Of a stretch of 64,000 nucleotides of DNA, positions 36,257-45,429 are shown piece by piece. Source of the DNA: Marivita sp041725935 (GTDB lineage Bacteria > Pseudomonadota > Alphaproteobacteria > Rhodobacterales > Rhodobacteraceae); the NCBI GenBank assembly GCA_041725935.1, contig JBGRQD010000013.1, positions 1-64,000 on the forward strand, in the 5' to 3' direction. Each line of letters starts with the position of its first letter. The first letter of the stretch is position 1. The position numbers and the translations under genes are program-made. The notes under the pieces were generated by a model. The model was not told the DNA's origin, did not search any database, and worked only from the letters and a program-made list of their open reading frames with translations.

Positions 36257-38443
36257 ATGACCCTCGCCATGCACCCTCCTGCCTCGGCTTGCCCTGCCTG
36301 TTCCGCCGCACCTGCGGCCGAGGCGCTGGCCGAAGCGGCCTTGCCCAAACAGGTCGATATCGTCCTGTCGCTGCCGTCGATCCATTGCGCTGCGTGCATT
36401 TCAGGGGTGGAGCGTATTCTTGCGGCCACCGACGGGGTCAAGGGCGCACGCGTAAACCTGACGCTGAAGCGGGCGCAGATCGAGGCATCGCCTGATCTGA
36501 CCGCTGACGATCTTGTCCGGGTGCTCGAAAAGGCCGGATACGAGGCGCATGAGCTCGACAATACCGCGCTGCGGGCGACGGATACGGACAAGGCGGGGCG
36601 CGATCTGCTGATGCGGCTGGCCGTGTCGGGTTTTGCCGCGATGAACGTCATGCTGTTGTCGGTGGCGGTCTGGTCGGGTGCAGACGGCCCGACGCGCGAC
36701 ATGTTCCACTGGATCTCGGCCGCCATCGCGCTGCCGACCATCGCGTTCTCGGCGCAGCCGTTCTTCAAACACGCATGGACCGCGCTCAGGGCAGGGCGGC
36801 TCAACATGGATGTGCCGATTTCGTTGGCCATTGCGCTGGCCGTGGCCACATCGCTTTGGGAAACCTCGCTGTCCGGCAAACACGCTTATTTCGACGCGGC
36901 GATCACGCTCACGTTCTTTCTGCTGGCGGGGCGTTACCTGGACCACCGCACCCGCGCCGCCGCCCGATCCGCCGCCGAAGAACTGGCCGCGCTCGAAGTG
37001 CCGCGTGTGTGGCGGGTGACCGACGCGGGCGAGGAACAGGTCGCGATGTCCGAACTGGCCGTGGGTGACCTGATTCGCGTGCGCCCCGGTGGCAGGATGC
37101 CAGTGGACGGTGAGATCATCGAGGGCCAGTCCGAACTGGACCGGTCGCTGCTGACCGGCGAAACCCGCCCGATCTATGCGGGTCCGGGTGCCCCTGTGAG
37201 TGCGGGCGAAGTCAACCTGACCGGGCCCCTGACAATCCGCGCATCCACCGTGGGGCGCGAAACCTCGCTGCACCGCATGGCCGATCTGGTGGCCATCGCC
37301 GAATCCGGGCGTTCGCGCTACACCTCGCTGGCGGACAAGGCGGCCAAGCTGTACGCGCCGGGGGTGCATATCCTGTCGGCCTTGGCCTTCCTTGGCTGGT
37401 ATCTCTACACCTTCGATCTGCGCACCGCGTTGAACATCGCGGCAGCTGTCCTGATCATCACCTGCCCCTGCGCGCTGGGCCTTGCGGTGCCTGCCGTGAC
37501 CACGGCGGCATCGGGCAAGCTGTTCCGCAAGGGGCTGTTGATCAAGGACGCAACCGCGCTGGAGCGGATGGCGCAGGTCGACACGGTCGTATTCGACAAG
37601 ACCGGCACCCTCACGGCCGGTACACCTGAAGTGATAAACCTTGGCGACCATTCGCGCCGCGATCTGGGCATCACTCTCGCGCTTGCCGACGGCTCATCGC
37701 ACCCGCTGTCGCAATCACTCGCCAAGGCCATTCGTGACGCAGGCATTGCCCCGGCCAAGGTCACGAACATCTCCGAGATCCCGGGCCATGGCACGGAAGG
37801 GATGTGGATGGGGCAGGCCGTGCGCCTTGGGCGGGCAAGCTGGGTCGGCGGTGGTGACAGCGCCGAGACGTGCGCGTGGCTGCGGGTGGGCGATACCGTC
37901 GCCGATCCATTCCGCTTCGCCGATCAGATCCGCGACGGGGCCGAAGCGCTGGTCACGAAACTGGCGGCTGAAGGCTACGAAGTCATTCTGATGTCCGGCG
38001 ACACCACCCCGGCCGTCGAGGCCTTTGCGACCCGCATGGGCATCTCCAAATGGATCGCCGAAGCGCTGCCCGAGGACAAGGCGGCCAAGGTGACCGAGCT
38101 TACCGAACAGGGCAGACATGTGCTCATGGTCGGCGACGGTCTGAACGACACGGCAGCACTGGCCGGTGCCCATGCGTCGATTTCCCCGGCAAGCGCGCTG
38201 GACGCCGCCCGCGTGGCGTCGGACGTGGTTCTGCTTGGGAAATCGCTCGAACCGATTGCCGATGCGCTGGCGACATCGCGAGTGGCAACCAAGCGCATCC
38301 GCCAGAATTTCACCATCGCGACATGGTACAACATCATCGCTGTGCCGTTGGCTGTTGCGGGGCTCTGCTCGCCCTTGATCGCCGCCTTGGCGATGTCCAC
38401 GTCTTCGATTACGGTGTCGCTGAACGCCCTGCGCCTGAGATAA
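36257..38443 (+). CDS. ccoI: cbb3 oxidase copper-exporting P-type ATPase CcoI (FixI)
   Basis: 728-residue P1B-type ATPase that moves Cu across the membrane for oxidase assembly. A cysteine pair (SACPACSAA) lies at the very N-terminus, then a heavy-metal domain with C44-x-x-C47. The membrane metal site CPC is at 403-405, the phosphorylated aspartate is D447 in DKTGT, and the hinge is GDGLNDTAAL. Length and layout match FixI/CopA2, which have slow export kinetics and serve enzyme maturation, not detoxification. It precedes ccoS by 13 bases. Confidence 0.96.
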   Translation: MTLAMHPPASACPACSAAPAAEALAEAALPKQVDIVLSLPSIHCAACISGVERILAATDGVKGARVNLTLKRAQIEASPDLTADDLVRVLEKAGYEAHELDNTALRATDTDKAGRDLLMRLAVSGFAAMNVMLLSVAVWSGADGPTRDMFHWISAAIALPTIAFSAQPFFKHAWTALRAGRLNMDVPISLAIALAVATSLWETSLSGKHAYFDAAITLTFFLLAGRYLDHRTRAAARSAAEELAALEVPRVWRVTDAGEEQVAMSELAVGDLIRVRPGGRMPVDGEIIEGQSELDRSLLTGETRPIYAGPGAPVSAGEVNLTGPLTIRASTVGRETSLHRMADLVAIAESGRSRYTSLADKAAKLYAPGVHILSALAFLGWYLYTFDLRTALNIAAAVLIITCPCALGLAVPAVTTAASGKLFRKGLLIKDATALERMAQVDTVVFDKTGTLTAGTPEVINLGDHSRRDLGITLALADGSSHPLSQSLAKAIRDAGIAPAKVTNISEIPGHGTEGMWMGQAVRLGRASWVGGGDSAETCAWLRVGDTVADPFRFADQIRDGAEALVTKLAAEGYEVILMSGDTTPAVEAFATRMGISKWIAEALPEDKAAKVTELTEQGRHVLMVGDGLNDTAALAGAHASISPASALDAARVASDVVLLGKSLEPIADALATSRVATKRIRQNFTIATWYNIIAVPLAVAGLCSPLIAALAMSTSSITVSLNALRLR

Positions 38444-38456
38444 CCCGGAGGTTTCG

Positions 38457-38615
38457 ATGAACGTTCTGGCCTACCTCATTCCCGTATCACTGATCCTTGG
38501 CGGGATCGGGCTCGTGGCTTTCGTGTTCACGGTGAAGTCACGGCAATACGAAGACCCTGACGGGGCCGCGCAGCGTATCCTGTCGGATGATTACGACGAT
38601 CACCCCAAACCCTGA
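38457..38615 (+). CDS. ccoS: cbb3 oxidase maturation protein CcoS
   Basis: 52-residue single-helix protein starting MNVLAYLIPVSLILGGIGL and ending in an acidic tail with DDYDDH. CcoS is required for insertion of heme and copper into CcoN. CCCGGAGG stands six bases before the ATG. The gene is too short for most gene finders but completes the ccoGHIS set; the convergent peptidase gene ends nine bases beyond. Confidence 0.92.
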   Translation: MNVLAYLIPVSLILGGIGLVAFVFTVKSRQYEDPDGAAQRILSDDYDDHPKP

Positions 38616-38624
38616 CCCTAAGCG

Positions 38625-40223
38625 TCAGCTTGGTCCGATCATGAAGCAGGTGACCTGACGTGCCTGCAGCCTGCGGCAGGCAAGATCGGCAGCCTCGCGG
38701 CTCAGGCCCATGAAGTTCGCATCGAACCCGCGCGACCCGTTCACCACCTTGCGCAACGATCCGTCGAGCGTCGCCATCTCGGCCAGAGCGGTGGTCAGCA
38801 GCGCCTTTTCAGCGGCGTGTCGGCTTGAGAAACGTCCGACATTGATACCCCAGTGACGCCCGCCCGAGGTTGAGATCCGTGTGACGACTTCGGCCTCGCG
38901 CGGTTGAACCGGTTGTGGGGCTGCGTCGGTTGGGGTTTTTGCAGAGGCCAGAACCAATGTGCGTGGGCGCACCACTGGTTTGACCGATGCGCTGGGCGCG
39001 GTCTGATCTTCGGAGATCGCCGCTTCGACCACAGCCTCGGGGATTGCAGCAGCCACAGCCACCTTGGCCGAAGTTTCCGCAATCTGCTGGATTTCGGCGG
39101 TTTGGACCTGTTCAAGAACCGACTGGATGTCCTGCTTCAATTCCGCGACCAGAGCATCCGGTAAGGCGGGTTCTGCCACGGGGCGCGCGACCGGGCGCAA
39201 GCTGGCCTTTACGGCCGCCGGGACAACGCGAATGGATTTGGCGCGCGTGTTGGTCGCCGGAACCTGGCTTTGAGCAATGATCGTTTCTGTGGGCGCCGAT
39301 GTGTCCGGCCCGAGATAAGGCGGTCTGCTCGGTGTGCGTAGCGCAACCCGGCTGGGGGCCTTGCTGAACCCGAGGTCCATTAGTTTGGCCACTTGGGCAT
39401 TGCGCGAAGCGGTCGAGTTGCCGCCGAACACCGTCACGATGATCCGTTCACCACCGCGTTCTGCGGATGCAGTCAGGTTGAAGCCTGCAGCGCGCGTGTA
39501 ACCTGTCTTGATCCCGTCGGCACCGGAATAGCTGTCCAGGAAACGACGGTTGGTATGGGCGACCCGGGCGATCCCAGCGCTGTCGCTGCGCCGTGAAAAG
39601 AGGTTGTAGTATTGCGGATAGTCATAAAGCACGTGGCGCCCGAGAATGGTCATGTCGCGGGCCGTGGACATGTGGCCACTCTCGGTCAGGCCGTGTGCGT
39701 TTTTGAAGTTGGTCCGGGTCATACCAAGCGCTTTGGCGGTGCGGTTCATCCGGCGCGCAAACGCGGCTTCCGACCCGGAGATGGCCTCGGCCAGAGCGGT
39801 GGCCGCGTCGTTGGCCGATTTGATGGCGGCCGCGCGTACAAGGTAGCGTAGTTGGATTGTCGACCCGGAGCGGAGGCCCAGCTTCGACGGGGGTTCGGAC
39901 GCCGCTTTTTGAGAAATCCGGACCTTGGTGTCCATGCTGATCTCGCCGTTCTGCACGGCTTCGAACACGACATAAAGCGTCATCATCTTGGTGAGCGAAG
40001 CTGGATGAAGCGGGGTGTCTGCATTGTCCGAATGGATCACCTCGCCATTGCGGGCATCCATCACCAACGCTGCATATGGTGCTGCCATCGCACTGATGGG
40101 CAAAAGGACTGCCAACCAGATTGCAGTGATCACGTACAGGCCTACACGGCCCGGCATTTTACGCCGTCCTGTCACGATATCCGCCTTCTCTGCCTCAAGC
40201 CGCCGAATTGTTCCGGTCGACAT
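38625..40223 (-). CDS. D-alanyl-D-alanine carboxypeptidase with SPOR domain
   Basis: 532-residue periplasmic penicillin-binding protein that trims peptidoglycan stem peptides. After an N-terminal hydrophobic segment (about 27-47, cleavage near AMAA) comes the catalytic domain with S76-L-T-K79, S136-A-N138 and K239-T-G241. A long proline/alanine-rich linker leads to a C-terminal SPOR domain (about 455-530, HWGINVGRF), which binds denuded glycan at the division site. An internal ATG at residue 23 could be the true start. It is convergent with ccoS. Confidence 0.93.
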   Translation of the reverse strand: MSTGTIRRLEAEKADIVTGRRKMPGRVGLYVITAIWLAVLLPISAMAAPYAALVMDARNGEVIHSDNADTPLHPASLTKMMTLYVVFEAVQNGEISMDTKVRISQKAASEPPSKLGLRSGSTIQLRYLVRAAAIKSANDAATALAEAISGSEAAFARRMNRTAKALGMTRTNFKNAHGLTESGHMSTARDMTILGRHVLYDYPQYYNLFSRRSDSAGIARVAHTNRRFLDSYSGADGIKTGYTRAAGFNLTASAERGGERIIVTVFGGNSTASRNAQVAKLMDLGFSKAPSRVALRTPSRPPYLGPDTSAPTETIIAQSQVPATNTRAKSIRVVPAAVKASLRPVARPVAEPALPDALVAELKQDIQSVLEQVQTAEIQQIAETSAKVAVAAAIPEAVVEAAISEDQTAPSASVKPVVRPRTLVLASAKTPTDAAPQPVQPREAEVVTRISTSGGRHWGINVGRFSSRHAAEKALLTTALAEMATLDGSLRKVVNGSRGFDANFMGLSREAADLACRRLQARQVTCFMIGPS

Positions 40224-40379
40224 TTTTATTGCTCCTAAGGTACCATATGAGAGGCGACCGATAAAGCCTTTAACTCAATATCTTTTTTCCAAAGGTGGCG
40301 CGTTCTTGCTCAAGATGTTGGGGTGGTTTCAGCCGCGCTTACTAGGTCGGCCATTGTGGCAGGAATGTGGCAATCAGGC

Positions 40380-41078
40380 TTAACCGATACTCGCCACCAA
40401 TGCGGGCAAATCACCCAGATCCGCGATTGCCTGGTAGCGCGGGTTCTTGGGGGCTTCGGCCTTCTCGAGATCCCATTCGAGGTCGTGCGGAACAAACACG
40501 CCCCACGCCCCAGCCTCGACGGCGGGCACAACGTCCGAACGCATGGAATTGCCCACCATCATGGCGGCCTCGGACCCACCCGGCAGAGGCTCAAAGATGG
40601 ACCGATAGGTTTTCACGGTCTTGTCCGACACGATGGAAACATCGTCGAACAGATCACCAAGCCCCGATTGTGCCAGTTTGCGTTCCTGATGCAGAAGATC
40701 CCCCTTGGTGATCAGGACAAGCCGATGGCTTTCAGCCAATGTTTCGACCGCCATTCGGGCGTGCGGCAGCAATTCGATCGGATGTGCCAGCATATCCTGC
40801 CCCGCATCGAGGATCTTGCGGATGACATGACCGGGCACCGCGCCATCGGTGACGTCGATCGCGGTTTCGATCATCGACAGCACAAAGCCTTTCACCCCGA
40901 AGCCATAGTGGCCGATATTGCGCTTTTCCGCTGCGATCAGCCTGTCATGAAGCTGCGATGCGTCGGAATACTCGGACAGCAATTCCTCGAACCTGTCCTG
41001 TGTGAGTTTGAAAAACCGCTCGTTGTGCCAGAGCGTGTAGTCCGCATCGAACCCGATTGTTTGCAGCTTTCGCGTCAT
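40380..41078 (-). CDS. HAD-superfamily hydrolase
   Basis: 232-residue haloacid-dehalogenase-type phosphatase. Motif I is FDADYTLW with nucleophile D10 and acid D12, motif II is the threonine in LVLITKGD, the lysine of motif III is in the SDKTVKTYR segment, and motif IV is MVGNSMRSDVVPA. An all-helical cap lies between motifs I and II. The substrate is unknown. It stands alone between divergent and convergent neighbours. Confidence 0.88.
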   Translation of the reverse strand: MTRKLQTIGFDADYTLWHNERFFKLTQDRFEELLSEYSDASQLHDRLIAAEKRNIGHYGFGVKGFVLSMIETAIDVTDGAVPGHVIRKILDAGQDMLAHPIELLPHARMAVETLAESHRLVLITKGDLLHQERKLAQSGLGDLFDDVSIVSDKTVKTYRSIFEPLPGGSEAAMMVGNSMRSDVVPAVEAGAWGVFVPHDLEWDLEKAEAPKNPRYQAIADLGDLPALVASIG

Positions 41079-41163
41079 GGCAGGGCTTGCCCCTCTTTTC
41101 TCGCAGTCAGGACAGGTTATATAGAGCCATCAAGGATATGGAACCCGAGGTACCTACCCAAGC

Positions 41164-41523
41164 ATGAGACACCTGTCGGCCAACACACCGTCGTCCCCAC
41201 CTGCAGGCGGACCACCGTCGAACGAAGACAACGATACCGGTGTCGTCGTCGAGACTCGTACCAAGACGAAACGTCCGCCGCTCTACAAGGTGATGTTGCT
41301 GAACGACGACTACACCCCGATGGAATTCGTGGTGCATGTGCTTGAACGGTTCTTTGGCATGACCCATGCCCAAGCCTTTGAAATCATGTTGACCGTCCAC
41401 AAGAAGGGCGTCGCGGTCGTGGGTGTGTTCAGCCATGAAATCGCGGAAACCAAGGTCGGACAGGTGATGGATTTCGCCCGCCGGCACCAGCATCCGCTGC
41501 AATGTACCATGGAAAAGGAATAA
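41164..41523 (+). CDS. clpS: ATP-dependent Clp protease adaptor ClpS
   Basis: 119-residue adaptor that brings N-degron proteins to ClpAP. A disordered N-terminus of about 40 residues is followed by the ClpS fold with PLYKVMLLNDDYTPMEFVV, whose LNDDYTPME loop binds the N-terminal residue, and later VHKKGVAVVGV. No clpA gene is adjacent here. It is 24 bases before the methyltransferase gene. Confidence 0.95.
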   Translation: MRHLSANTPSSPPAGGPPSNEDNDTGVVVETRTKTKRPPLYKVMLLNDDYTPMEFVVHVLERFFGMTHAQAFEIMLTVHKKGVAVVGVFSHEIAETKVGQVMDFARRHQHPLQCTMEKE

Positions 41524-41547
41524 CCGGGGCGCTGTCCCGGAACTCCT

Positions 41548-42561
41548 ATGACGTTAGCCAGATTAGCCCACGCGCTCGAGACAGGCGCCCTGACCCTGTC
41601 CGAAAACGCACGTCTTGTTCTGTTTGAACCGAATCCCGAGGCGGACCTCGGCGTTCTGGACGGGCACGACATCACTGTTCAGCAGAATTTCAAACCCGCC
41701 TTCGATTTGTTTCAAGCAATGGGAAGCGACGTTACGACCGAAGTGACCGGCCCCGCAGATGTCGTGCATGTCACTCTGCCCCGCAGCAGGGAACTGGCGC
41801 GCGGTCTCGTGGCGCAAGCGGAAATGATTGCTGCCGGTGGTCTGGTGATTGTCGACGGGGCCAAGACTGACGGGATCGACCCAGTACTCAAGTCGGTCAG
41901 GGAACGGGTCGCGATCGACGGTCGTATGTCCAAGGCGCATGGCAAGATTTCCTGGTTCAATGCGGGCACCGTTTTTCAGGATTGGGCCCTGCCTGACCCG
42001 GCCCCTGTCGCGTCGGGGTGGATCACGCAACCGGGCGTGTTTTCGGCGGATGGCCCAGATGCAGGGTCCGAGGCTCTTGTCTCCGCATTGCCCAAGACGC
42101 TCAAGGGGCGCGGAGCGGATCTTGGCGGTGGCTGGGGCTTCCTGACCCGTCACCTGCTGGCACTCCCCGGCGTCACACATGTCGATCTGGTCGAGGCGGA
42201 TCGCCGCGCGCTGGCCTGCGCCGAACAGAACCTGTCGGACGACCGCGTTTCCCTGCATTGGGCCGATGCGACCACTTGGGGTAGCCCTGCCAGCCTTGAC
42301 TGGGTTGTCATGAACCCGCCGTTCCACACCAGCCGGACACCTGATGCGGCGCTTGGTCAGGCATTCATTCGATCTGCCGCGCGGCTGCTCAGACCCAAGG
42401 GCAGGCTTGTCATGGTGGCGAACTGGCATTTGCCCTACGAGACAACGCTGGCTAATTCATTTGCCGAAATACAGGAACTGGACGGCGACAGCCGCTTCAA
42501 GATATTGCAGGCGGACCAACCAAGAGCCTCCGACAAACCCGGCCGCGCAAAACGGCGCTGA
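41548..42561 (+). CDS. RsmC-like 16S rRNA guanine-N2 methyltransferase
   Basis: 337-residue SAM-dependent methyltransferase. The N-terminal half is a degenerate methyltransferase-like domain, and the C-terminal half has SAM motif I as LGGGWGFLTRHLL and the catalytic MNPPFH, the layout of RsmC, which modifies G1207 of 16S rRNA; RsmC is about 343 residues. An RlmG-type 23S target is the main alternative. The short gaps to clpS and the SDR gene suggest one transcript. Confidence 0.85.
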   Translation: MTLARLAHALETGALTLSENARLVLFEPNPEADLGVLDGHDITVQQNFKPAFDLFQAMGSDVTTEVTGPADVVHVTLPRSRELARGLVAQAEMIAAGGLVIVDGAKTDGIDPVLKSVRERVAIDGRMSKAHGKISWFNAGTVFQDWALPDPAPVASGWITQPGVFSADGPDAGSEALVSALPKTLKGRGADLGGGWGFLTRHLLALPGVTHVDLVEADRRALACAEQNLSDDRVSLHWADATTWGSPASLDWVVMNPPFHTSRTPDAALGQAFIRSAARLLRPKGRLVMVANWHLPYETTLANSFAEIQELDGDSRFKILQADQPRASDKPGRAKRR

Positions 42562-42573
42562 GGGAGAAACGCC

Positions 42574-43377
42574 ATGTCATTCTCTATCGAAGGCAAGACC
42601 GCCATTGTCACCGGTGCGGCCAATGGCGTCGGACTCGCCATTGCGCGGCACTTTGTCGATCAGGGCGCGAACGTCATGTTCGCCGATATCGACGAGGCGC
42701 GGCTTGCGCATGAATGCGGCGCGATCACCGAAGACAGCGGAAACATCCGCTACTTCGCGGGCGATCTGCGCGAAAGGCTGACGCTGGCGAACCTGTTGTC
42801 CGCGACGATCGACTCCTTCGATAGGGTGGACATTCTGATCAATGGCAGTCGGCAGGTGCTGCCCTCCGATCCGCTGGACCTCGACGACACCACGCTTGAA
42901 GCGTTGGTGCTGCAGAACGTGACCAACACGTTCCGCCTGTCACAGATGGTTGCCAAGCGCATGATCAAGCAATCCGCCGACAAGCAGGAGGGGCAGGCCG
43001 GTGCGATCGTGAACCTGTCTTCCATCGCAGCGCGCGTGACGCAGCCGGAATTGCTGGGCTTTTCGGTGTCGATGGCGGCGCTGGACCAGTTGACACGGTC
43101 GCTTGCTGTGTCCCTTGCCGAGTACCGCATCCGGGTGAATTCCGTCGCTCTGGGGTCGGTCATGTCGGCCAGCCTCAAACAGGCGCTCAAGGATCACGAC
43201 GGCTACCGCGAAGAGATCGAAGAAAACACGCCTTTGGCACGCATCGCCAGCCCGGCAGAGCTTGCTCAGGCGGCGCAATTCCTTGCCTCGGAAAGTGCGG
43301 GATTCATCACCGGGCAGATCATGACGATCGATGGCGGGCGAACGCTTCTCGATCCTGTGAACGCCCCCGCGCACTAG
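42574..43377 (+). CDS. SDR-family protein lacking the catalytic Tyr-x3-Lys
   Basis: 267-residue Rossmann-fold protein of the short-chain dehydrogenase family. The cofactor motif VTGAANGVGLAIA is intact, N/D-rich elements follow, the catalytic serine region NLSSIAA (S149/S150) is present and the C-terminal FITGQIMTIDGG is normal. At the active site where the family has YxxxK, this protein has F163 and M167 (GFSVSMAALDQLT), so ordinary hydride-transfer chemistry is unlikely. It may be a cofactor-binding or structural relative. AGGGAG precedes the ATG. Confidence 0.85.
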   Translation: MSFSIEGKTAIVTGAANGVGLAIARHFVDQGANVMFADIDEARLAHECGAITEDSGNIRYFAGDLRERLTLANLLSATIDSFDRVDILINGSRQVLPSDPLDLDDTTLEALVLQNVTNTFRLSQMVAKRMIKQSADKQEGQAGAIVNLSSIAARVTQPELLGFSVSMAALDQLTRSLAVSLAEYRIRVNSVALGSVMSASLKQALKDHDGYREEIEENTPLARIASPAELAQAAQFLASESAGFITGQIMTIDGGRTLLDPVNAPAH

Positions 43378-43465
43378 GCGCTTTCATCGCGCCACCAAGC
43401 CTTTGGAGCGACTTGTGATTCCCGCGTCGCGTTGTACTGTCCCGTCAGAAAAATAGGACAGTGAC

Positions 43466-44359
43466 ATGACGGAAGAATTTGACACCGAAAAAGCCCGCGC
43501 CTCGGAATGGTTCCGCGAATTGCGCGACCAGATCGTTGCAGCGTTCGAAGGGCTCGAAGACAGCCATGACAGCGGACCGTTGCACGACGCAGCGCCCGGC
43601 CGTTTTGAAGTGACCGAGACAAAGCGCACATCCGAAGACGGATCGGACGCGGGTGGTGGCCTCATGAGCGTGATGCGCGGTGGCCGCGTGTTCGAAAAGA
43701 TCGGTGTCAATGTCTCTACCGTGTACGGCACCCTCGGCGAGCGTGCCCAGAACGCGATGGCCGCGCGTAAGGGCATTCCCGGCATGAAGGCCGATCCCCG
43801 CTTCTGGGCCTCCGGCATCAGCCTTGTCGCGCATATGCAGAACCCGCATTGTCCGGCGGTCCATATGAACACGCGCATGTTCTGGACGCCGCATGCCTGG
43901 TGGTTCGGCGGCGGGTCCGACCTCAACCCCTGTATCGAATATGCCGAGGACACCCAGCATTTCCACGACACGCAGAAGCAGCATCTCGATCCGCATGGCG
44001 AGGCCCATTATTCCCGGCTCAAGGAATGGGCGGATGAGTATTTCTATATTCCGCACCGGGGCCGGGCGCGGGGCGTCGGCGGGATTTTCATGGACGACCA
44101 CAACACCGGCGACTGGGATCAGGATTTTTCCCTGACGCAGGACATTGGCCGTGCCTTCCTGCCCGCCTTTGTGCCACTCGTCGAAAAGCGCCGCGTGCAG
44201 GACTGGTCGGCTGCCGACAAGGACACGCAGCTTGTGCATCGCGGGCTCTATGCCGAATACAACCTTGTCTATGACCGCGGCACCAAGTTCGGTCTTGAGA
44301 CCGGGCATGACGCTAATGCCGTGCTGATGAGCCTGCCACCCTTGGCCAAGTGGGTCTGA
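43466..44359 (+). CDS. hemF: Oxygen-dependent coproporphyrinogen III oxidase
   Basis: 297-residue enzyme that decarboxylates coproporphyrinogen III to protoporphyrinogen IX with O2, in heme and chlorophyll synthesis. Family segments GGGLMSVMRGGRVFEKIGVN, NTRMFW, WFGGGSDLNP and GRARGVGGIF are all present. It complements the oxygen-independent HemN at 53750. It ends three bases from the convergent rluE gene. Confidence 0.96.
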   Translation: MTEEFDTEKARASEWFRELRDQIVAAFEGLEDSHDSGPLHDAAPGRFEVTETKRTSEDGSDAGGGLMSVMRGGRVFEKIGVNVSTVYGTLGERAQNAMAARKGIPGMKADPRFWASGISLVAHMQNPHCPAVHMNTRMFWTPHAWWFGGGSDLNPCIEYAEDTQHFHDTQKQHLDPHGEAHYSRLKEWADEYFYIPHRGRARGVGGIFMDDHNTGDWDQDFSLTQDIGRAFLPAFVPLVEKRRVQDWSAADKDTQLVHRGLYAEYNLVYDRGTKFGLETGHDANAVLMSLPPLAKWV

Positions 44360-44362
44360 CGC

Positions 44363-44908
44363 CTAGGCGTCCCGCCATGTGCCGGGCGCGATTCCGTCCA
44401 GGGACCACTCGCCCACGGACCACCGCACCAGCCGCAGGCAGGGCAGGCCGACATGGGCGGTCATCCGCCGCACCTGCCGATTGCGCCCTTCGGTGATCGT
44501 CAGCCGCAGCCATGCATCGGGCACGGTCTTGCGGAACCGCACCGGAGGATCGCGCGGCCAGAGGTCGGGCTGCGCGATCTCTTCGACTGTGGCGGGGCGG
44601 GTTGGACCGTCTTTCAGAACCACACCCCGCCGTAGCTGGTCCAGTTGTTCATCGGATGGAATGCCTTCGACCAGCGCGAGATAGGTCTTGGGCGAGCGAA
44701 ATTTCGGATCGCTGATCTTGGCCTGCAATTTTCCGTTGTCGGTCAGAACCATCAGCCCTTCGCTGTCGCGGTCCAGTCGCCCGGCGGGATAGACGCCGGG
44801 CACGTCGATGAACTCGGACAGGGTGCGCCGCGCCGTACCCTCGGTGCCGCTGTCGGTGAATTGGGACAGCACGTCGAAAGGCTTGTTGAATAGGATCACC
44901 CGCGTCAT
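44363..44908 (-). CDS. rluE: 23S rRNA pseudouridine synthase RluE
   Basis: 181-residue RsuA-family pseudouridine synthase without an S4 domain, beginning ILFNKPFDVLSQFTD. The catalytic aspartate lies in PAGRLDRDSEGLMVLT and the later conserved EGRNRQVRRMTAHVGLP is seen. RluE modifies U2457 of 23S rRNA. The start overlaps the tadA stop by four bases. Confidence 0.93.
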   Translation of the reverse strand: MTRVILFNKPFDVLSQFTDSGTEGTARRTLSEFIDVPGVYPAGRLDRDSEGLMVLTDNGKLQAKISDPKFRSPKTYLALVEGIPSDEQLDQLRRGVVLKDGPTRPATVEEIAQPDLWPRDPPVRFRKTVPDAWLRLTITEGRNRQVRRMTAHVGLPCLRLVRWSVGEWSLDGIAPGTWRDA

Positions 44909-45366
44909 GCGCGCTCTCCCCGTTTGGCGGCAAAGAAATCGACCAGAAGCTGCTCTGCCTCGGTTGCGCTGACCCCGTCATAGACGTCGGGCACGTGATG
45001 GCATTGCGGATGCGCGAACACCCGTGCGCCGTTTGTCACGCCACCGGACTTGGCATCCTGCGCGCCAAAATACAGCCGCCGGATGCGGGCATTTGCAATC
45101 GCGCCTGCGCACATCGGGCAGGGCTCCAAAGTCACGTAAAGATCGTGCTCTGTCAGGCGTTCGACGCCAAGGATGGCGCAGGCATCGCGAATCGCGAGAA
45201 TTTCGGCATGGGCGGTCGGGTCGTTCGATTCCCGCGTCCTGTTTCCCGCCGCGGCCACAACCGTGCCGTCCGCAGAGACCACCACCGCGCCCACCGGCAC
45301 CTCGCCGCGCGCGGCGGCTTCGCGCGCTTCGTCCAGCGCAAGCGACATATTGGAACGGAACACCAT
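44905..45366 (-). CDS. tadA: tRNA adenosine deaminase TadA
   Basis: 153-residue zinc deaminase that converts A34 to inosine in tRNA-Arg. The zinc site is TAHAEILAIRDA with PCPMCAGAI. The frame stays open far upstream, but the ATG at 45366 follows GAGGGGCGC and gives normal TadA length. The start is divergent from the RluB-like gene, with a short shared promoter region. Confidence 0.95.
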   Translation of the reverse strand: MVFRSNMSLALDEAREAAARGEVPVGAVVVSADGTVVAAAGNRTRESNDPTAHAEILAIRDACAILGVERLTEHDLYVTLEPCPMCAGAIANARIRRLYFGAQDAKSGGVTNGARVFAHPQCHHVPDVYDGVSATEAEQLLVDFFAAKRGERA

Positions 45367-45429
45367 GCGCCCCTCATAGACCGCGCAATCGGCTTTCCCA
45401 AGGGGCTGAATTGGACTAAGCCGCTCGAC

